Positions 11,095 to 19,405 of a DNA stretch of 64,000 nt are shown in pieces. Below the pieces are notes generated by a model, which had not been told where the DNA came from, searched no databases, and saw nothing but the letters and a program-made list of their open reading frames with translations. Position 1 is the stretch's first letter. Each line of letters opens with the position of its first letter. The position numbers were made by a program, and so were the translations under genes. Origin of the DNA: Janthinobacterium sp. 1_2014MBL_MicDiv (GTDB lineage: Bacteria; Pseudomonadota; Gammaproteobacteria; Burkholderiales; Burkholderiaceae_D); contig NZ_CP011319.1 in assembly GCF_001865675.1 (NCBI RefSeq), positions 2,046,001 to 2,110,000 of the forward strand, read 5' to 3'.

Positions 11095-11154
11095 GAAATT
11101 TACCGTTTGATAAATTACCAAATGCTTGACTTTAACATTAGCGATTGATAAAGT
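11095..11154. promoter_or_regulatory. Divergent operator/promoter region (O1, O2 and rightward promoter)
   Basis: O1 at 11095-11116 and O2 at 11137-11154 share the core TTTATCAAWCG read on the minus strand (O2 is ACTTTATCAATCGCTAAT). A rightward promoter fits TTGACT at 11126-11131, a 17-base spacer and TAAAGT at 11149-11154, so O2 covers the -10 box. O1 lies between this promoter and the repressor start at 11073, suited to autoregulation. This is the layout of a lambdoid-type switch. Confidence 0.6.
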
Positions 11155-11224
11155 CTACCTGTTGCCTGTCGCAAATTCGCACAAGAGCGTCTGCCGGCTG
11201 GCGACACCACGGGAGGTCAGGCAG

Positions 11225-11635
11225 ATGTTGAACAGCAGTCAGATAGTTGAAAGCAGGGCGGCGCCGCGGCAGGGGCGCCAGTTACAGGGACGCAGCAAGA
11301 AGTCGCAGCTGCATATCGCCCGCATCGCACAGTACATCCGCGAGCAGGGCCAGGCCAGCGCGGCGCAATTGTCCGCCTTGCTGGGACTCGATGCGGGCAC
11401 CATGAGCCGCTATTTGCGCCACATGTGCGGCATGGGGCAGATCCACCTGGCGCAGCGCCACTGCACGGAACCGGGGCGCCAGCGGCCCGCCCTGTATGCG
11501 CCGGGCGAGCAGGACGACGAAGTCGACGGCTGGGCCGAATTGCCGCCGCAGGTGCGCCGCACGGCCAGCTGGCCACGCGGCACGGCCAGCCGTGATCCGC
11601 TGGTGGCGGCGCTGTTCGGCCCGGCGAGTAACTAA
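11225..11635 (+). CDS. Small winged-helix DNA-binding protein
   Basis: The 136-residue product has a basic N-terminal arm (QGRQLQGRSKKSQ) followed by a helix-turn-helix-like segment, IREQGQASAAQLSALLGLDAG and TMSRYLRHMCGMG at residues about 38-71, similar to winged-helix domains that read DNA. The C-terminal third looks unstructured. The ATG at 11225 is preceded by GGGAGG eight bases away; the open frame before it is not convincing. It is the first gene to the right of the repressor-controlled promoter, where prophages place an early activator or Cro-like protein. I cannot match it to a named family. A role as the positive regulator of the tail operon is an inference from position. Confidence 0.65.
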   Translation: MLNSSQIVESRAAPRQGRQLQGRSKKSQLHIARIAQYIREQGQASAAQLSALLGLDAGTMSRYLRHMCGMGQIHLAQRHCTEPGRQRPALYAPGEQDDEVDGWAELPPQVRRTASWPRGTASRDPLVAALFGPASN

Positions 11636-11659
11636 TACAAGCATCAACGAGGAGAAATC

Positions 11660-12202
11660 ATGGGGTTTGCAGAAAAATTCATCGCATCGCTGTCATCGCA
11701 GAATTTGCGCGACGATGCCGTCCACCACGACCTGGATGTCATCGCGGCGGCGGCGCTGGCCGGCGACATGGGCGCCTTGCTGTGCCGCGTCAAGTATGCG
11801 GATGGCACCGTCAGCCGCCTGTTCGAGGGCAATGCCGGCAACCTGGCGCAGCTGCTGCGCGCATGGACGGCGGCCGTCACGGCAAAAGGCCGCGCGCGGC
11901 GCTGGGTCAAGGCGCATACGGCCTGGGATGCGCAGGCGGCCAATACGTTGTACCGCCGCGTGGCCGAGGCCTCGCTCGCGCACTGGCTCGACAGCAAATG
12001 CAAGGTATGCCATGGCACGGGAATCGTCGCCGCCGTGCCGGTGGGCATGCCTGTCGTCTGCAAGGCCTGCCATGGCGGCGGCGAGGCGGCCATCAGCTGC
12101 TCCGGCGGCTTCGAGCTGGAACGCATCAAGGACATGGTCAGCGAACTGGAAGGTATCTTCCAGTCGCACGGCGCACGTGCCATGCGCCGGCTGGGACACT
12201 GA
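11660..12202 (+). CDS. Antiterminator Q-like zinc-binding protein
   Basis: The 180-residue protein carries two CxxCxG motifs, CKVCHGTG and CKACHGGG (residues about 114-141), a DnaJ-like zinc ribbon arrangement also found in phage late antitermination proteins. The rest is helical with a conserved-looking aromatic helix (RRWVKAHTAWDAQAANTLY). A good site GAGGAG precedes the start. It sits directly upstream of a leader with two intrinsic terminators and then the tail genes, exactly where lambdoid phages put Q. I therefore suggest that it lets RNA polymerase read through the terminators at 12440, 12503, 13776, 14681, 22918 and 24891. A DnaJ-type zinc-finger protein of other function is the alternative; no search could be run. 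Confidence 0.6.
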   Translation: MGFAEKFIASLSSQNLRDDAVHHDLDVIAAAALAGDMGALLCRVKYADGTVSRLFEGNAGNLAQLLRAWTAAVTAKGRARRWVKAHTAWDAQAANTLYRRVAEASLAHWLDSKCKVCHGTGIVAAVPVGMPVVCKACHGGGEAAISCSGGFELERIKDMVSELEGIFQSHGARAMRRLGH

Positions 12203-12550
12203 AAAAAATTCTGCAATATGCCTGGCGATGAAAAAAACACCCCTACAATAGAGTCTCGTTCAGGCAGTAACAGCAGCAACACATGTCGTACCGCAGCACC
12301 GCAAGACCACATGCTTCTCCACTCGTAATAGACGCACCTCTGGTGCGACACCGATAGGGGAAATCAGCGCAGCGAACCGCCTTCATGGCCCACTTCGCCC
12401 ATCTTTCGTCCGGCACGGCCCCGTGCCGTCCGGACGCCAGCCCGCCGCCTCACCGCGAGCGGGCTTTTCATTTGTCTTCCTGATTATTGGCAGTTCCCTC
12501 CCAAGACCGCATCTGCGGTCTTTTTTTTCATCCCACGAAAGGTATTACTT
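12203..12550 (+). other. Leader region with candidate late promoter and two terminators
   Basis: No gene is supported in these 348 bases. A -10-like TACAAT lies at 12244-12249, but its -35 is poor. Two intrinsic terminators follow: GCCCGC/GCGGGC with TTTT at 12440-12468, and AAGACCGC/GCGGTCTT with eight T at 12503-12528, only 22 bp before the tail tube start. This layout suits a late promoter whose transcript ends early unless an antitermination factor is present. Confidence 0.55.
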
Positions 12551-13756
12551 ATGGCATCGACAGCAAACGGCATCGACAGCTTGATCGTTATCAGCAAACA
12601 AACCGCGGAAGGCAGCAAGGCCGCAGCCGGCGGCGGCCAGATCTATCCCCGCGTCACGGCCACCTTCGACACGGAAGCGGACAAGTACGCGAGCGCCGAA
12701 ATCGACGCCAGCCAGCAGCAGGGCGATACCCGCCTGGGTAACTTCCGCACCTCGGGCGCCATCAAGGCGGAAGCGGCGTGCGGTACGTATGCGCCGCTGA
12801 TGGCCGCGCTGCTGCGCCGCGACTTCACGGCCGGCGGCGTCGCTGCCGCGCAGACCACCATCGCCGCCGTCGCCACGGGCCTGATCCGCAGCGCCGGCTC
12901 CTGGCTGGCCGACGGTTTCCGCGCCGGCAGCGTGGTGCGCATCACCGGCATGACGGCGCCAGCGGCCGCCAACAACGCGAAGAACTTCTTCGTGACCTCC
13001 GTCACGGCCACCAACCTGAATGGCCAGTTCATGGATGGTTCGGCGATGATCGTCAAGGCGGCCGGCGACTCGGTCGGCGTGGCGGCAGCGGGCAAGCGCA
13101 GCTTCACTCCACTGAGCGGCCACACCACCGACTGGTTCACGGCCGAAGTGCAGGACCCGAACATCGGCGTGCACCGCAGCTTCGTCGATCAACTGGTCAG
13201 CAAGATGGATATCGCCGTGCAGCCGAACGGCATCACCAGCCTGGACTTCACCCTGATGGGCAAGGCGGAAGGCCCGACCACGGCCGTGCCGCATTTTGCC
13301 GCGCCCCTGGCCGCGCCGGGCACCGGCAAATTCTCGGGCGCCACGGCGATGCTGTCGGTGAACGGCATTCCGTCGCAGATCTGCACCGGCATGTCGGTCT
13401 CGCTCGATGGCCAGGTCAAGGTCGATCCCGTGATCGGCTCCAAGTACGCCACGGCAGCCTCGCGCGGCAAGGTGATGGGCTCGGGCCAGTTCACGGTGCT
13501 GCTGCAGGACGCCACCTACCTCGACTACTTCAAGGCCGAGACGGAAATTCCGCTGGCCTACGCCATGGCGTCGGGCACGGCGCCGACCGCCGACGTGCTG
13601 GCGCTGGCCATGGGCCGCATCAAGATCACTTCGGCCAAGATCGACGATGGCGAGAAAAACAAGATCGTCACCTGCGCCTTCGACGTCCTGCGCTACAAGG
13701 GCGCCGATGCGCAGCATGAAGCGACCACGCTGACCATCCAGGACAGCGCGCTGTAA
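12551..13756 (+). CDS. Phage major tail tube protein
   Basis: The 401-residue protein starts MASTANGIDSLIVISKQTAEG and has the features of siphovirus tail tube subunits: a Gly/Ala/Thr-rich beta-strand composition, a central segment resembling an Ig-like insertion, and a repeated arrangement of the type VHRSFVDQLVSKMDIAVQPNGITSLDFTLMG. It is long for the family. It directly precedes the chaperone pair and the tape measure, the canonical tail order. An AAGG site lies upstream of the ATG. No sheath gene is present, so the tail is non-contractile. It would polymerise into the tube around the tape measure. Identification is by composition and order rather than by catalytic residues. Confidence 0.8.
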   Translation: MASTANGIDSLIVISKQTAEGSKAAAGGGQIYPRVTATFDTEADKYASAEIDASQQQGDTRLGNFRTSGAIKAEAACGTYAPLMAALLRRDFTAGGVAAAQTTIAAVATGLIRSAGSWLADGFRAGSVVRITGMTAPAAANNAKNFFVTSVTATNLNGQFMDGSAMIVKAAGDSVGVAAAGKRSFTPLSGHTTDWFTAEVQDPNIGVHRSFVDQLVSKMDIAVQPNGITSLDFTLMGKAEGPTTAVPHFAAPLAAPGTGKFSGATAMLSVNGIPSQICTGMSVSLDGQVKVDPVIGSKYATAASRGKVMGSGQFTVLLQDATYLDYFKAETEIPLAYAMASGTAPTADVLALAMGRIKITSAKIDDGEKNKIVTCAFDVLRYKGADAQHEATTLTIQDSAL

Positions 13757-13775
13757 GCGGCCAACGCCTGCTTTG

Positions 13776-13800
13776 GGGCCGCCATCAGGCGGCCCTTTTA
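13776..13800 (+). terminator. Intrinsic terminator between tail tube and chaperone
   Basis: GGGCCGCC at 13776-13783 pairs perfectly with GGCGGCCC at 13788-13795 across an ATCA loop, followed by TTTTA. It is inside an operon that must be read through to make tails. Confidence 0.75.
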
Positions 13801-13838
13801 CCTTTTATCCCATTGAATTCATTCAGAAAGCGGCACAC

Positions 13839-14282
13839 ATGAACAACGCACAAAAAATCCAGGCAGGTTTCGACATTGGCAACATCAACGCGGTGGCCGC
13901 TCCCGTCACGTTCGACGTGCCCGTCATCTTCGACGCGGACGGCGAAGCGGTGGCCGGCCTGACCATCGTCGGCAAGAACAGCGAGCAATACCGCGTGGCC
14001 AACAATGCCGTGCGCGCCGAAGGCTACAAGAAATCGGCGCGCCGCAAGACGGCCATCGACGCTTCCACCGACGAAGGCGCCGAACTGCTGGTGCAAGCCA
14101 TCGACGGCAACCAGAAGCGCCTGGCGCTGGCCGTGGTCACGGGCTGGTACGGCTTCACCAGCAATGGAGCGCCCGTGCCGCTCGACGCCGCGCTGCTGGA
14201 AGCGGCCTTCGAGAAGTACCCGACCTGGCAGGAAAAAGTCACGACGGCGCTGGAAAACGAGTCGAATTTTTTGAAACTCTGA
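13839..14282 (+). CDS. Tail assembly chaperone (gpG-like)
   Basis: The 147-residue product has the acidic alpha/beta composition and size of siphovirus gpG-like tail chaperones, which coat the tape measure before tube assembly. It lies between tube and tape measure. Near its end the mRNA reads U UUU UUG (14267-14273), a textbook -1 frameshift heptamer, and the -1 frame stays open to 14626 with no start codon near its beginning. A fraction of ribosomes should therefore make a longer GT form of about 262 residues. The ATG at 13839 is preferred over the upstream in-frame start at 13773, which lies inside the preceding terminator. Function is assigned from position and the frameshift architecture. 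Confidence 0.78.
   Translation: MNNAQKIQAGFDIGNINAVAAPVTFDVPVIFDADGEAVAGLTIVGKNSEQYRVANNAVRAEGYKKSARRKTAIDASTDEGAELLVQAIDGNQKRLALAVVTGWYGFTSNGAPVPLDAALLEAAFEKYPTWQEKVTTALENESNFLKL
14267..14273 (+). promoter_or_regulatory. Programmed -1 frameshift heptamer TTTTTTG
   Basis: In the chaperone frame the codons are AAT TTT TTG AAA CTC TGA, so the heptamer T TTT TTG is correctly phased for simultaneous slippage of both tRNAs. The zero frame stops 7 bases later at 14280-14282. The shifted frame continues GAA ACT CTG ACG without a stop until 14626. Confidence 0.78.
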
Positions 14283-14626
14283 CGGCCAGCCTGCTGCGCT
14301 ACGCCGGCCACCAGTTCGAGCGCGGCGCGCGCGCGGCCGATGGCCACGCCAAGGGCGAGCATATCGACGCCGCCCGGCGCCATCCGCTGTACCGCGCGCC
14401 ACCGGAACCGGAGGCGCCGAGCATGCCGTTCGAGCTGGCCCACGTGTGGGAGTGGTTTGCGCAATTGAACCGCAAGCGGCAGAACGGCATGGCCGTCAAT
14501 CCCATCGCCAGCACGGAAATCCTCGCCTGGCAGGCGCGGCACGCCATCGCCATCGAGCCGTTCGAGCACCAGTTGCTGGACCAGCTCGACGCGCTGTTTT
14601 TGTCGCACCAGCATGAGAAGGCGTAG
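14273..14626 (+). CDS. Tail chaperone T extension made by -1 frameshift (gpGT-like)
   Basis: This stretch encodes about 117 residues in the -1 frame relative to the upstream chaperone. It has no start codon until an internal ATG at 14423 without a good ribosome-binding site, yet the part before that ATG is open and protein-like (SLLRYAGHQFE, then HAKGEHIDAARRHPLYR). That is how the T portion of lambda-type G-T chaperones is organised: it exists only as a fusion and tethers tube subunits to the tape measure complex. The last part, PFELAHVWEWFAQLNRKRQNG, is strongly helical. The stop at 14624-14626 precedes a terminator hairpin and the tape measure gene. Confidence 0.72.
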   Translation, partial: ETLTASLLRYAGHQFERGARAADGHAKGEHIDAARRHPLYRAPPEPEAPSMPFELAHVWEWFAQLNRKRQNGMAVNPIASTEILAWQARHAIAIEPFEHQLLDQLDALFLSHQHEKA

Positions 14627-14680
14627 CAGTGCGCCACCGCGCACCACGCCGCCGGCAAGCCTGCTGGCATTTTCCAACCA

Positions 14681-14703
14681 GGCCGCCATGCGCGGCCTTT
14701 TTT
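14681..14703 (+). terminator. Intrinsic terminator before the tape measure gene
   Basis: GGCCGC at 14681-14686 and GCGGCC at 14692-14697 form the stem, with six T at 14698-14703. The tape measure ATG is only 12 bases further on, so the hairpin would block both transcription and ribosome access unless overridden. Confidence 0.7.
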
Positions 14704-14714
14704 ATGGGCCAACC

Positions 14715-17700
14715 ATGCCAGAGATAACTGAGTTAAAGATTGCCGTGAACACGGCGGAAGTAAAGGCGGGGACGCAGGCGGTGAGCGACCTGGCCGCCGC
14801 CAATTTGAGCCTGGAGGAGCGTACCCGCTCGGTCAATAGCGAAATCAGCCTGAGTACCTTGGCGCTGCGCGCGCAGTTGGCAATGACGCGCGAGCAGGCG
14901 CTTGCGGCCAAAGCGCTCGGCACATGGTATGAGAATCAGCGCGATGCAGCGACAGCGGCTCAAAAGCGTGTCGATAGTCTGGGGAGTGGGTATCTGCCCG
15001 CGGCTGCGGCCGCAACGGGTGCGAAAAAAACGGGAGCGGCACAGCAAGCAGTCAGCTACCAGACCTATATCGATGATGTCGCACGTCCATTGCGATTGCA
15101 GTCCGATGCCGCGCCGGATGTCAAAAAGGATGTGCCCAAAGCCAAGGCCGATCCGGCGCGCCGGTTCAGCGATGCTGAATGGAAGGAAGCCGCTGCGACA
15201 GCGACTTTATTTGGCAGCAAGCTGGAAAAAGCGTTTGGTAATGTGGGCAAGGCGATAGGCGGCATGACGTCTGCGCTGGTGACTTATCGAAAGGCCCAGG
15301 ATGAAATCCAGTTCGAGCTGGCCGCGTCGGTAAAGACAGCCAATGCTTCTACTGGTACCGATAGCGAGAAAGCGGCAAAGATTGCCACTGCTACCGAAAA
15401 GGCGGAAACCGCCCAGGCCCGGGCGAAAGTTACTGGTCTGAAGGAGATGAGTTCCGCCGCCAAGGGGTATTTCAAAGAAAATTCTACAGGTTACAAGGTT
15501 ATGGAAATGGCCGAAAAGACCTTCCGCGCGGTCGAACTGGCGATGGCAGTCGAAGCCATGGCCAAAAAGATCTTTTTCAAGGAAGGTGAAGTCGCGGCCA
15601 ACCTGTCGTTGAATACGGCAAAGGCCGCTGGCGAGGCGGGAGCATCCACGCTGTCGGTGGGGTTGGCCGCGGAAGAGGCGAGTGCGTGGGGCGTTACCGC
15701 CGTCGTCAAGGCGATCGCCTCCTTGCCTTTTCCCTTGAATATCGCTGCTGGAGCGGCGACGCTCGCAGCCGTGCTGGCGATTGGCGCCAAGGTCATGGGT
15801 GGTATCGGAGGTGGTGGAGGGGTGGATACGACGGCCAAAGACCGCCAGGCAGCTGCGGGAACTGGCACCGTGCTGGGTGACAGCAGCGCCAAATCCAACT
15901 CCATTGCCAAGTCGATCGAACTGGCGAATCAAAATTCGGCAATCGAATTGTCGCATACGGCGGGCATGTTGCGTGCGCTGCTGTCGATCCGCGACAATAT
16001 CGGCGGCATGGCGGACATGGTAGCGCGGACCAGTGGCTTGCGTGCCACTGCCATTGACGAGAAGGCGTACGGCGTTGGCTCGTCCTCCGGCGTGCTAGGC
16101 ATCGGCGCTAAAAGTACGACGATCAAGGATAGCGGGATCAATGTCATTGCTGGCCAGACTGTCGGTTCTGCATCGGATGGCCAGTTCCAGGCGAAAGGGT
16201 ATGCCGATGTCGAGAAGAAGAGTAGTGGTTTCTTTGGTATTGGCAGCAGTTCGCGTACCAAGCGCAATGATGTTGTTCTCGAAGGCACGTTGCTCAAGCA
16301 ATTCAGCCTGACGATAGGTTCCTTGCGAGCCGGCGCCATGGAAGCCATCGATTTACTGGGCTTGAGTGGCAGCGGCGCGGTGGCGAAATTGAATGCGATG
16401 GCGCTCGATATCGGCCTGATCAGCTTCAAGGGGTTGAGCAGCAGCGAAATCAAAGATGAACTTGAGGCGGTTTTCAGCAAGCTAGGTGATCAGATGGCTA
16501 CCGTGGTAGCACCTGAAATCAGCAGTTTTCAGAAAGCGGGCGAAGGCTATCTTCAGACGCTGACCCGCATCGCCACCAACTACGCCAATCTCGATTCCAT
16601 CCTCGCCTCCATCGGCGCGACGTTTGGCGCCACCGGTATGTCGAGTATCAAGGCGCGCGAACGCCTGCTCGAACTGACGGGCGGCATTGATGGTCTGGCC
16701 GACAAGACCAATGCCTTTGCCGAGAATTATCTGACCGAAGCCGAGCGCCTGGCGCCGGTGCAAAAGCATGTGACGGAGCAAATGGCCGCCCTGGGTTATG
16801 CCAGCGTGACCACGCGTGCGCAGTTCAAGGACACGGTGCTGCAGCTGGCCAGTTCCGGCGCATTGGCCACCAAGACGGGCGCCGAGCAGTATGCGGGCCT
16901 GATGGCGTTGGCCGATGCGTTTGCGAAGACGCATGCGGCGACGGAAGACCTGAGCAAATCGGAGCAGGGCATTGCCGACGAACGCAAGGGAATTCAGGCG
17001 AAGCTCGACGAAATGACGATGACCTCGGCGCAATTGCGTGCCAGGGAGCGTACAGCGGTCGATGCGACGAATCTGGCCTTGTATGACCAGCTCCAGGCGC
17101 GACAGGACATCGCCAGCGCCTATGAAACGGAGTCGTCGGCCCTCAAATCCACCATCGACCGCCTGAAGACGTTCTCCGACAGCATACGCTCCTTCAAGGA
17201 TTCGCTGCTGCTGGGCAGCCTGTCGACCCTGACGCCGATGCAGAAAATGGCCGAGGCGCAGCGCCAGTATGAGGAAACGCTGGCCAAGGCGAAGACGGGC
17301 GACGCGGCGGCGCAGTCGGCGCTCACGGCGGCGGCCACCGCCTACCTGACGGCGAACCAGGTGGTGAAATCGTCGAGCGATTCCTATGCCGCCGATGCGG
17401 CGCGGGTGCAGGCCGACCTGGCGGCGCTGGCGGCGATTGCCGGCACGCAGATGAGCGATGCGCAGAAGCAGTTGACGGCGCTCGACACGCAGGTGGGCCA
17501 GTTGATCAATCTCAACAAGACGGCGGTGGGCATCCAGGAAGCGGTCGATGCGCTGGGCGCCGCATTGCGGGCCGGCGGCAAGGCCGACATCACGCAGGGC
17601 ATGCAGTTTGGTGCCGGCTTCGGCATGCCGCTCGCCGCCGCTTTTGACGAAGTGGTGGTCGATGCGCCGGCGGCGCAAGCCATGCAGCGCTACTTCAGTG

Positions 17701-17915
17701 CCGGCGACGGCGCCAACGAAGCGCTGGTGGCCGAGATCAAGGGCTTGCGCGAGGAAGTGCGCCAGCTGCGCGCCGACCAGGACCAGCAGACGGGCGCCAT
17801 CATCAGCAGCAATTACGACGCCAATGAACGCGCCGCCGACAAGGTGTCGGCCGGCGCCTCGGAAGCGGCCCGGGCCTCGGTCTGGGCCAGTCAATCGAAA
17901 GCGAGCATAGTATGA
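14715..17915 (+). CDS. Tail tape measure protein
   Basis: This 1066-residue protein is the longest of the tail locus. It is rich in Ala, Lys, Glu and Ser and predicted largely helical, with coiled-coil stretches (ATEKAETAQARAKV) and a hydrophobic Gly/Ala segment at residues about 329-372, as in tape measures that span the tube and later insert into membrane. It starts MPEITELKIAVNTAEVKAG; in-frame upstream codons include the hairpin and are discounted. Using the usual 0.15 nm per residue, the tail would be roughly 160 nm. It overlaps the next gene by 4 bp (ATGA), implying coupling. Codon usage in its first half is less GC-rich than in its second half, hinting at mosaic origin. Confidence 0.87.
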   Translation: MPEITELKIAVNTAEVKAGTQAVSDLAAANLSLEERTRSVNSEISLSTLALRAQLAMTREQALAAKALGTWYENQRDAATAAQKRVDSLGSGYLPAAAAATGAKKTGAAQQAVSYQTYIDDVARPLRLQSDAAPDVKKDVPKAKADPARRFSDAEWKEAAATATLFGSKLEKAFGNVGKAIGGMTSALVTYRKAQDEIQFELAASVKTANASTGTDSEKAAKIATATEKAETAQARAKVTGLKEMSSAAKGYFKENSTGYKVMEMAEKTFRAVELAMAVEAMAKKIFFKEGEVAANLSLNTAKAAGEAGASTLSVGLAAEEASAWGVTAVVKAIASLPFPLNIAAGAATLAAVLAIGAKVMGGIGGGGGVDTTAKDRQAAAGTGTVLGDSSAKSNSIAKSIELANQNSAIELSHTAGMLRALLSIRDNIGGMADMVARTSGLRATAIDEKAYGVGSSSGVLGIGAKSTTIKDSGINVIAGQTVGSASDGQFQAKGYADVEKKSSGFFGIGSSSRTKRNDVVLEGTLLKQFSLTIGSLRAGAMEAIDLLGLSGSGAVAKLNAMALDIGLISFKGLSSSEIKDELEAVFSKLGDQMATVVAPEISSFQKAGEGYLQTLTRIATNYANLDSILASIGATFGATGMSSIKARERLLELTGGIDGLADKTNAFAENYLTEAERLAPVQKHVTEQMAALGYASVTTRAQFKDTVLQLASSGALATKTGAEQYAGLMALADAFAKTHAATEDLSKSEQGIADERKGIQAKLDEMTMTSAQLRARERTAVDATNLALYDQLQARQDIASAYETESSALKSTIDRLKTFSDSIRSFKDSLLLGSLSTLTPMQKMAEAQRQYEETLAKAKTGDAAAQSALTAAATAYLTANQVVKSSSDSYAADAARVQADLAALAAIAGTQMSDAQKQLTALDTQVGQLINLNKTAVGIQEAVDALGAALRAGGKADITQGMQFGAGFGMPLAAAFDEVVVDAPAAQAMQRYFSAGDGANEALVAEIKGLREEVRQLRADQDQQTGAIISSNYDANERAADKVSAGASEAARASVWASQSKASIV

Positions 17916-19405
17916 GCGAAACCTTGAATGAGGCCATGAGCGACGCGCAGTTCACCGCGTGGCTGCGCAGCACCTCGGCGCGCCGCCTGGTGCTGATCGA
18001 GGTGGCCGTGCGCAGCGGCGCCACGGAAGTGACGCGCTTTCTGAGCACGGGCGCGTATGTCACGGCGCCCGACGATACGCCGCCCAACCTGGCGTACCAA
18101 TCCATCGTCTCGACGGGCATGCAGTTCACCGAGCAGCTGTCGCTGGGCGGTGAGGCCAGCCTGTCGGCGGGCGATATCGAGATCCACAACCCGTCCGGCA
18201 TCCGCGACGGCTGGCTCGATGACGTGTGGATGAACCGGCCGATCCGCGCCTGGATCGGCGACCCGCGCTGGCGCCGCGGCGACTTCCGCATGATCTTCAA
18301 TGGCGTGGTGGCCGACATCGCGCCAAAAGGGCGCGACAAGCTGGCCCTGAAGCTGCGCGACAAGCTGCAGCGCCTGAACACGCCCGTCAGCGAGGCCAAG
18401 CTGGGTGGCGCGACGCCGAACAAGGACGCCGTGCTGCCGCTGACTTTTGGCGAGGTGCACAACATCACGCCGCTGCTGGCCGATCCGGCCCTGCTGCAGT
18501 ACCAGGTGCACGGCGGCGCCATCGACGCCGTCATCGAGGTGCGCGACAACGGCCTGCCGGTGCGCATCACGGCGGACAACGCCAGCGGCAAGTTCACGCT
18601 GGCGGCGGCGCCCGCCGGGACGGTCACTGTTTCAGTGCAGGGCGACCGTCCGGCCGCCTACGCCAATACGGTGGCCGCGCTGGTGCGGCGCCTGGCGACT
18701 GCCTACGGCAAGGCGGGCGACCGCTTTGCCGACAGTGACCTCGACGTGGGCAATCTCGCGGCTTTCGATGCCGCGCATCCGCAAGCCGTCGGCCTGTTCC
18801 TGGCCGGTCGCACGAATGTGCTCAACGCTTGCCAGATGCTCGCGTCTAGCCTGGGCGCACAGCTGGTGATGTCGCGCCTGGGGCAGCTGCGGCTGCTGCA
18901 AATCAGCCTGCCGCCCGTCGGCTCGCCAGCGCAGGTGGGGCCGCAGCACATGGTGGCGGGCACCCTGACGCCTGTCAGCCGCAGCGCGCCGACGGCATCC
19001 GTCAAGCTGGGTTTCTGCAAGAACTGGACGCTGCAAACGGGTCTGCTGACGGGTATTCCGGTCCAGCACAAGGATCTGTTTGAAACGGAATGGCTGACGG
19101 CCACCCGCTCGGACGCCGGCGTGCAGGCCGATTACCGGCTCGACGCGGAACCGGTACAGCAGGACACCATGCTGCTGCGCCGCGTCGATGCCGAGGCCGA
19201 GGCGCAGCGCCGCCTGGCGATTGGCCGGGTGCCGCGCACGGTCTATGAATTCGACGGCACGGCGGAAATGCTGGCGCTGGAACTGGGGCAGGCCGTGACG
19301 GTGACGCATCCGCGCTTCGGCATGGACAAGGGTATGCCGGCCCAGGTCGTCTCGCTGGCGCCTGACTGGCTGACGGGACACGTGAAAGTGGGGTTTATCG
19401 TATGA
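17912..19405 (+). CDS. Phage tail hub/minor tail protein
   Basis: The 497-residue product has beta-rich blocks such as LIEVAVRSGATEVTRFLSTG at the start and RPIRAWIGDPRWRRGDFRMI around residues 110-129, reminiscent of siphoviral tail proteins that cap the tube and hold the tip. No enzymatic motif is seen. It overlaps the tape measure by 4 bp and the next gene also starts inside its stop region (ATGAG at 19402), so it is in a tightly coupled set. Since the locus lacks separate M-, L-, K- and I-type genes, this single protein may do the work of several distal tail proteins. That role is inferred from order. Confidence 0.68.
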   Translation: MSETLNEAMSDAQFTAWLRSTSARRLVLIEVAVRSGATEVTRFLSTGAYVTAPDDTPPNLAYQSIVSTGMQFTEQLSLGGEASLSAGDIEIHNPSGIRDGWLDDVWMNRPIRAWIGDPRWRRGDFRMIFNGVVADIAPKGRDKLALKLRDKLQRLNTPVSEAKLGGATPNKDAVLPLTFGEVHNITPLLADPALLQYQVHGGAIDAVIEVRDNGLPVRITADNASGKFTLAAAPAGTVTVSVQGDRPAAYANTVAALVRRLATAYGKAGDRFADSDLDVGNLAAFDAAHPQAVGLFLAGRTNVLNACQMLASSLGAQLVMSRLGQLRLLQISLPPVGSPAQVGPQHMVAGTLTPVSRSAPTASVKLGFCKNWTLQTGLLTGIPVQHKDLFETEWLTATRSDAGVQADYRLDAEPVQQDTMLLRRVDAEAEAQRRLAIGRVPRTVYEFDGTAEMLALELGQAVTVTHPRFGMDKGMPAQVVSLAPDWLTGHVKVGFIV

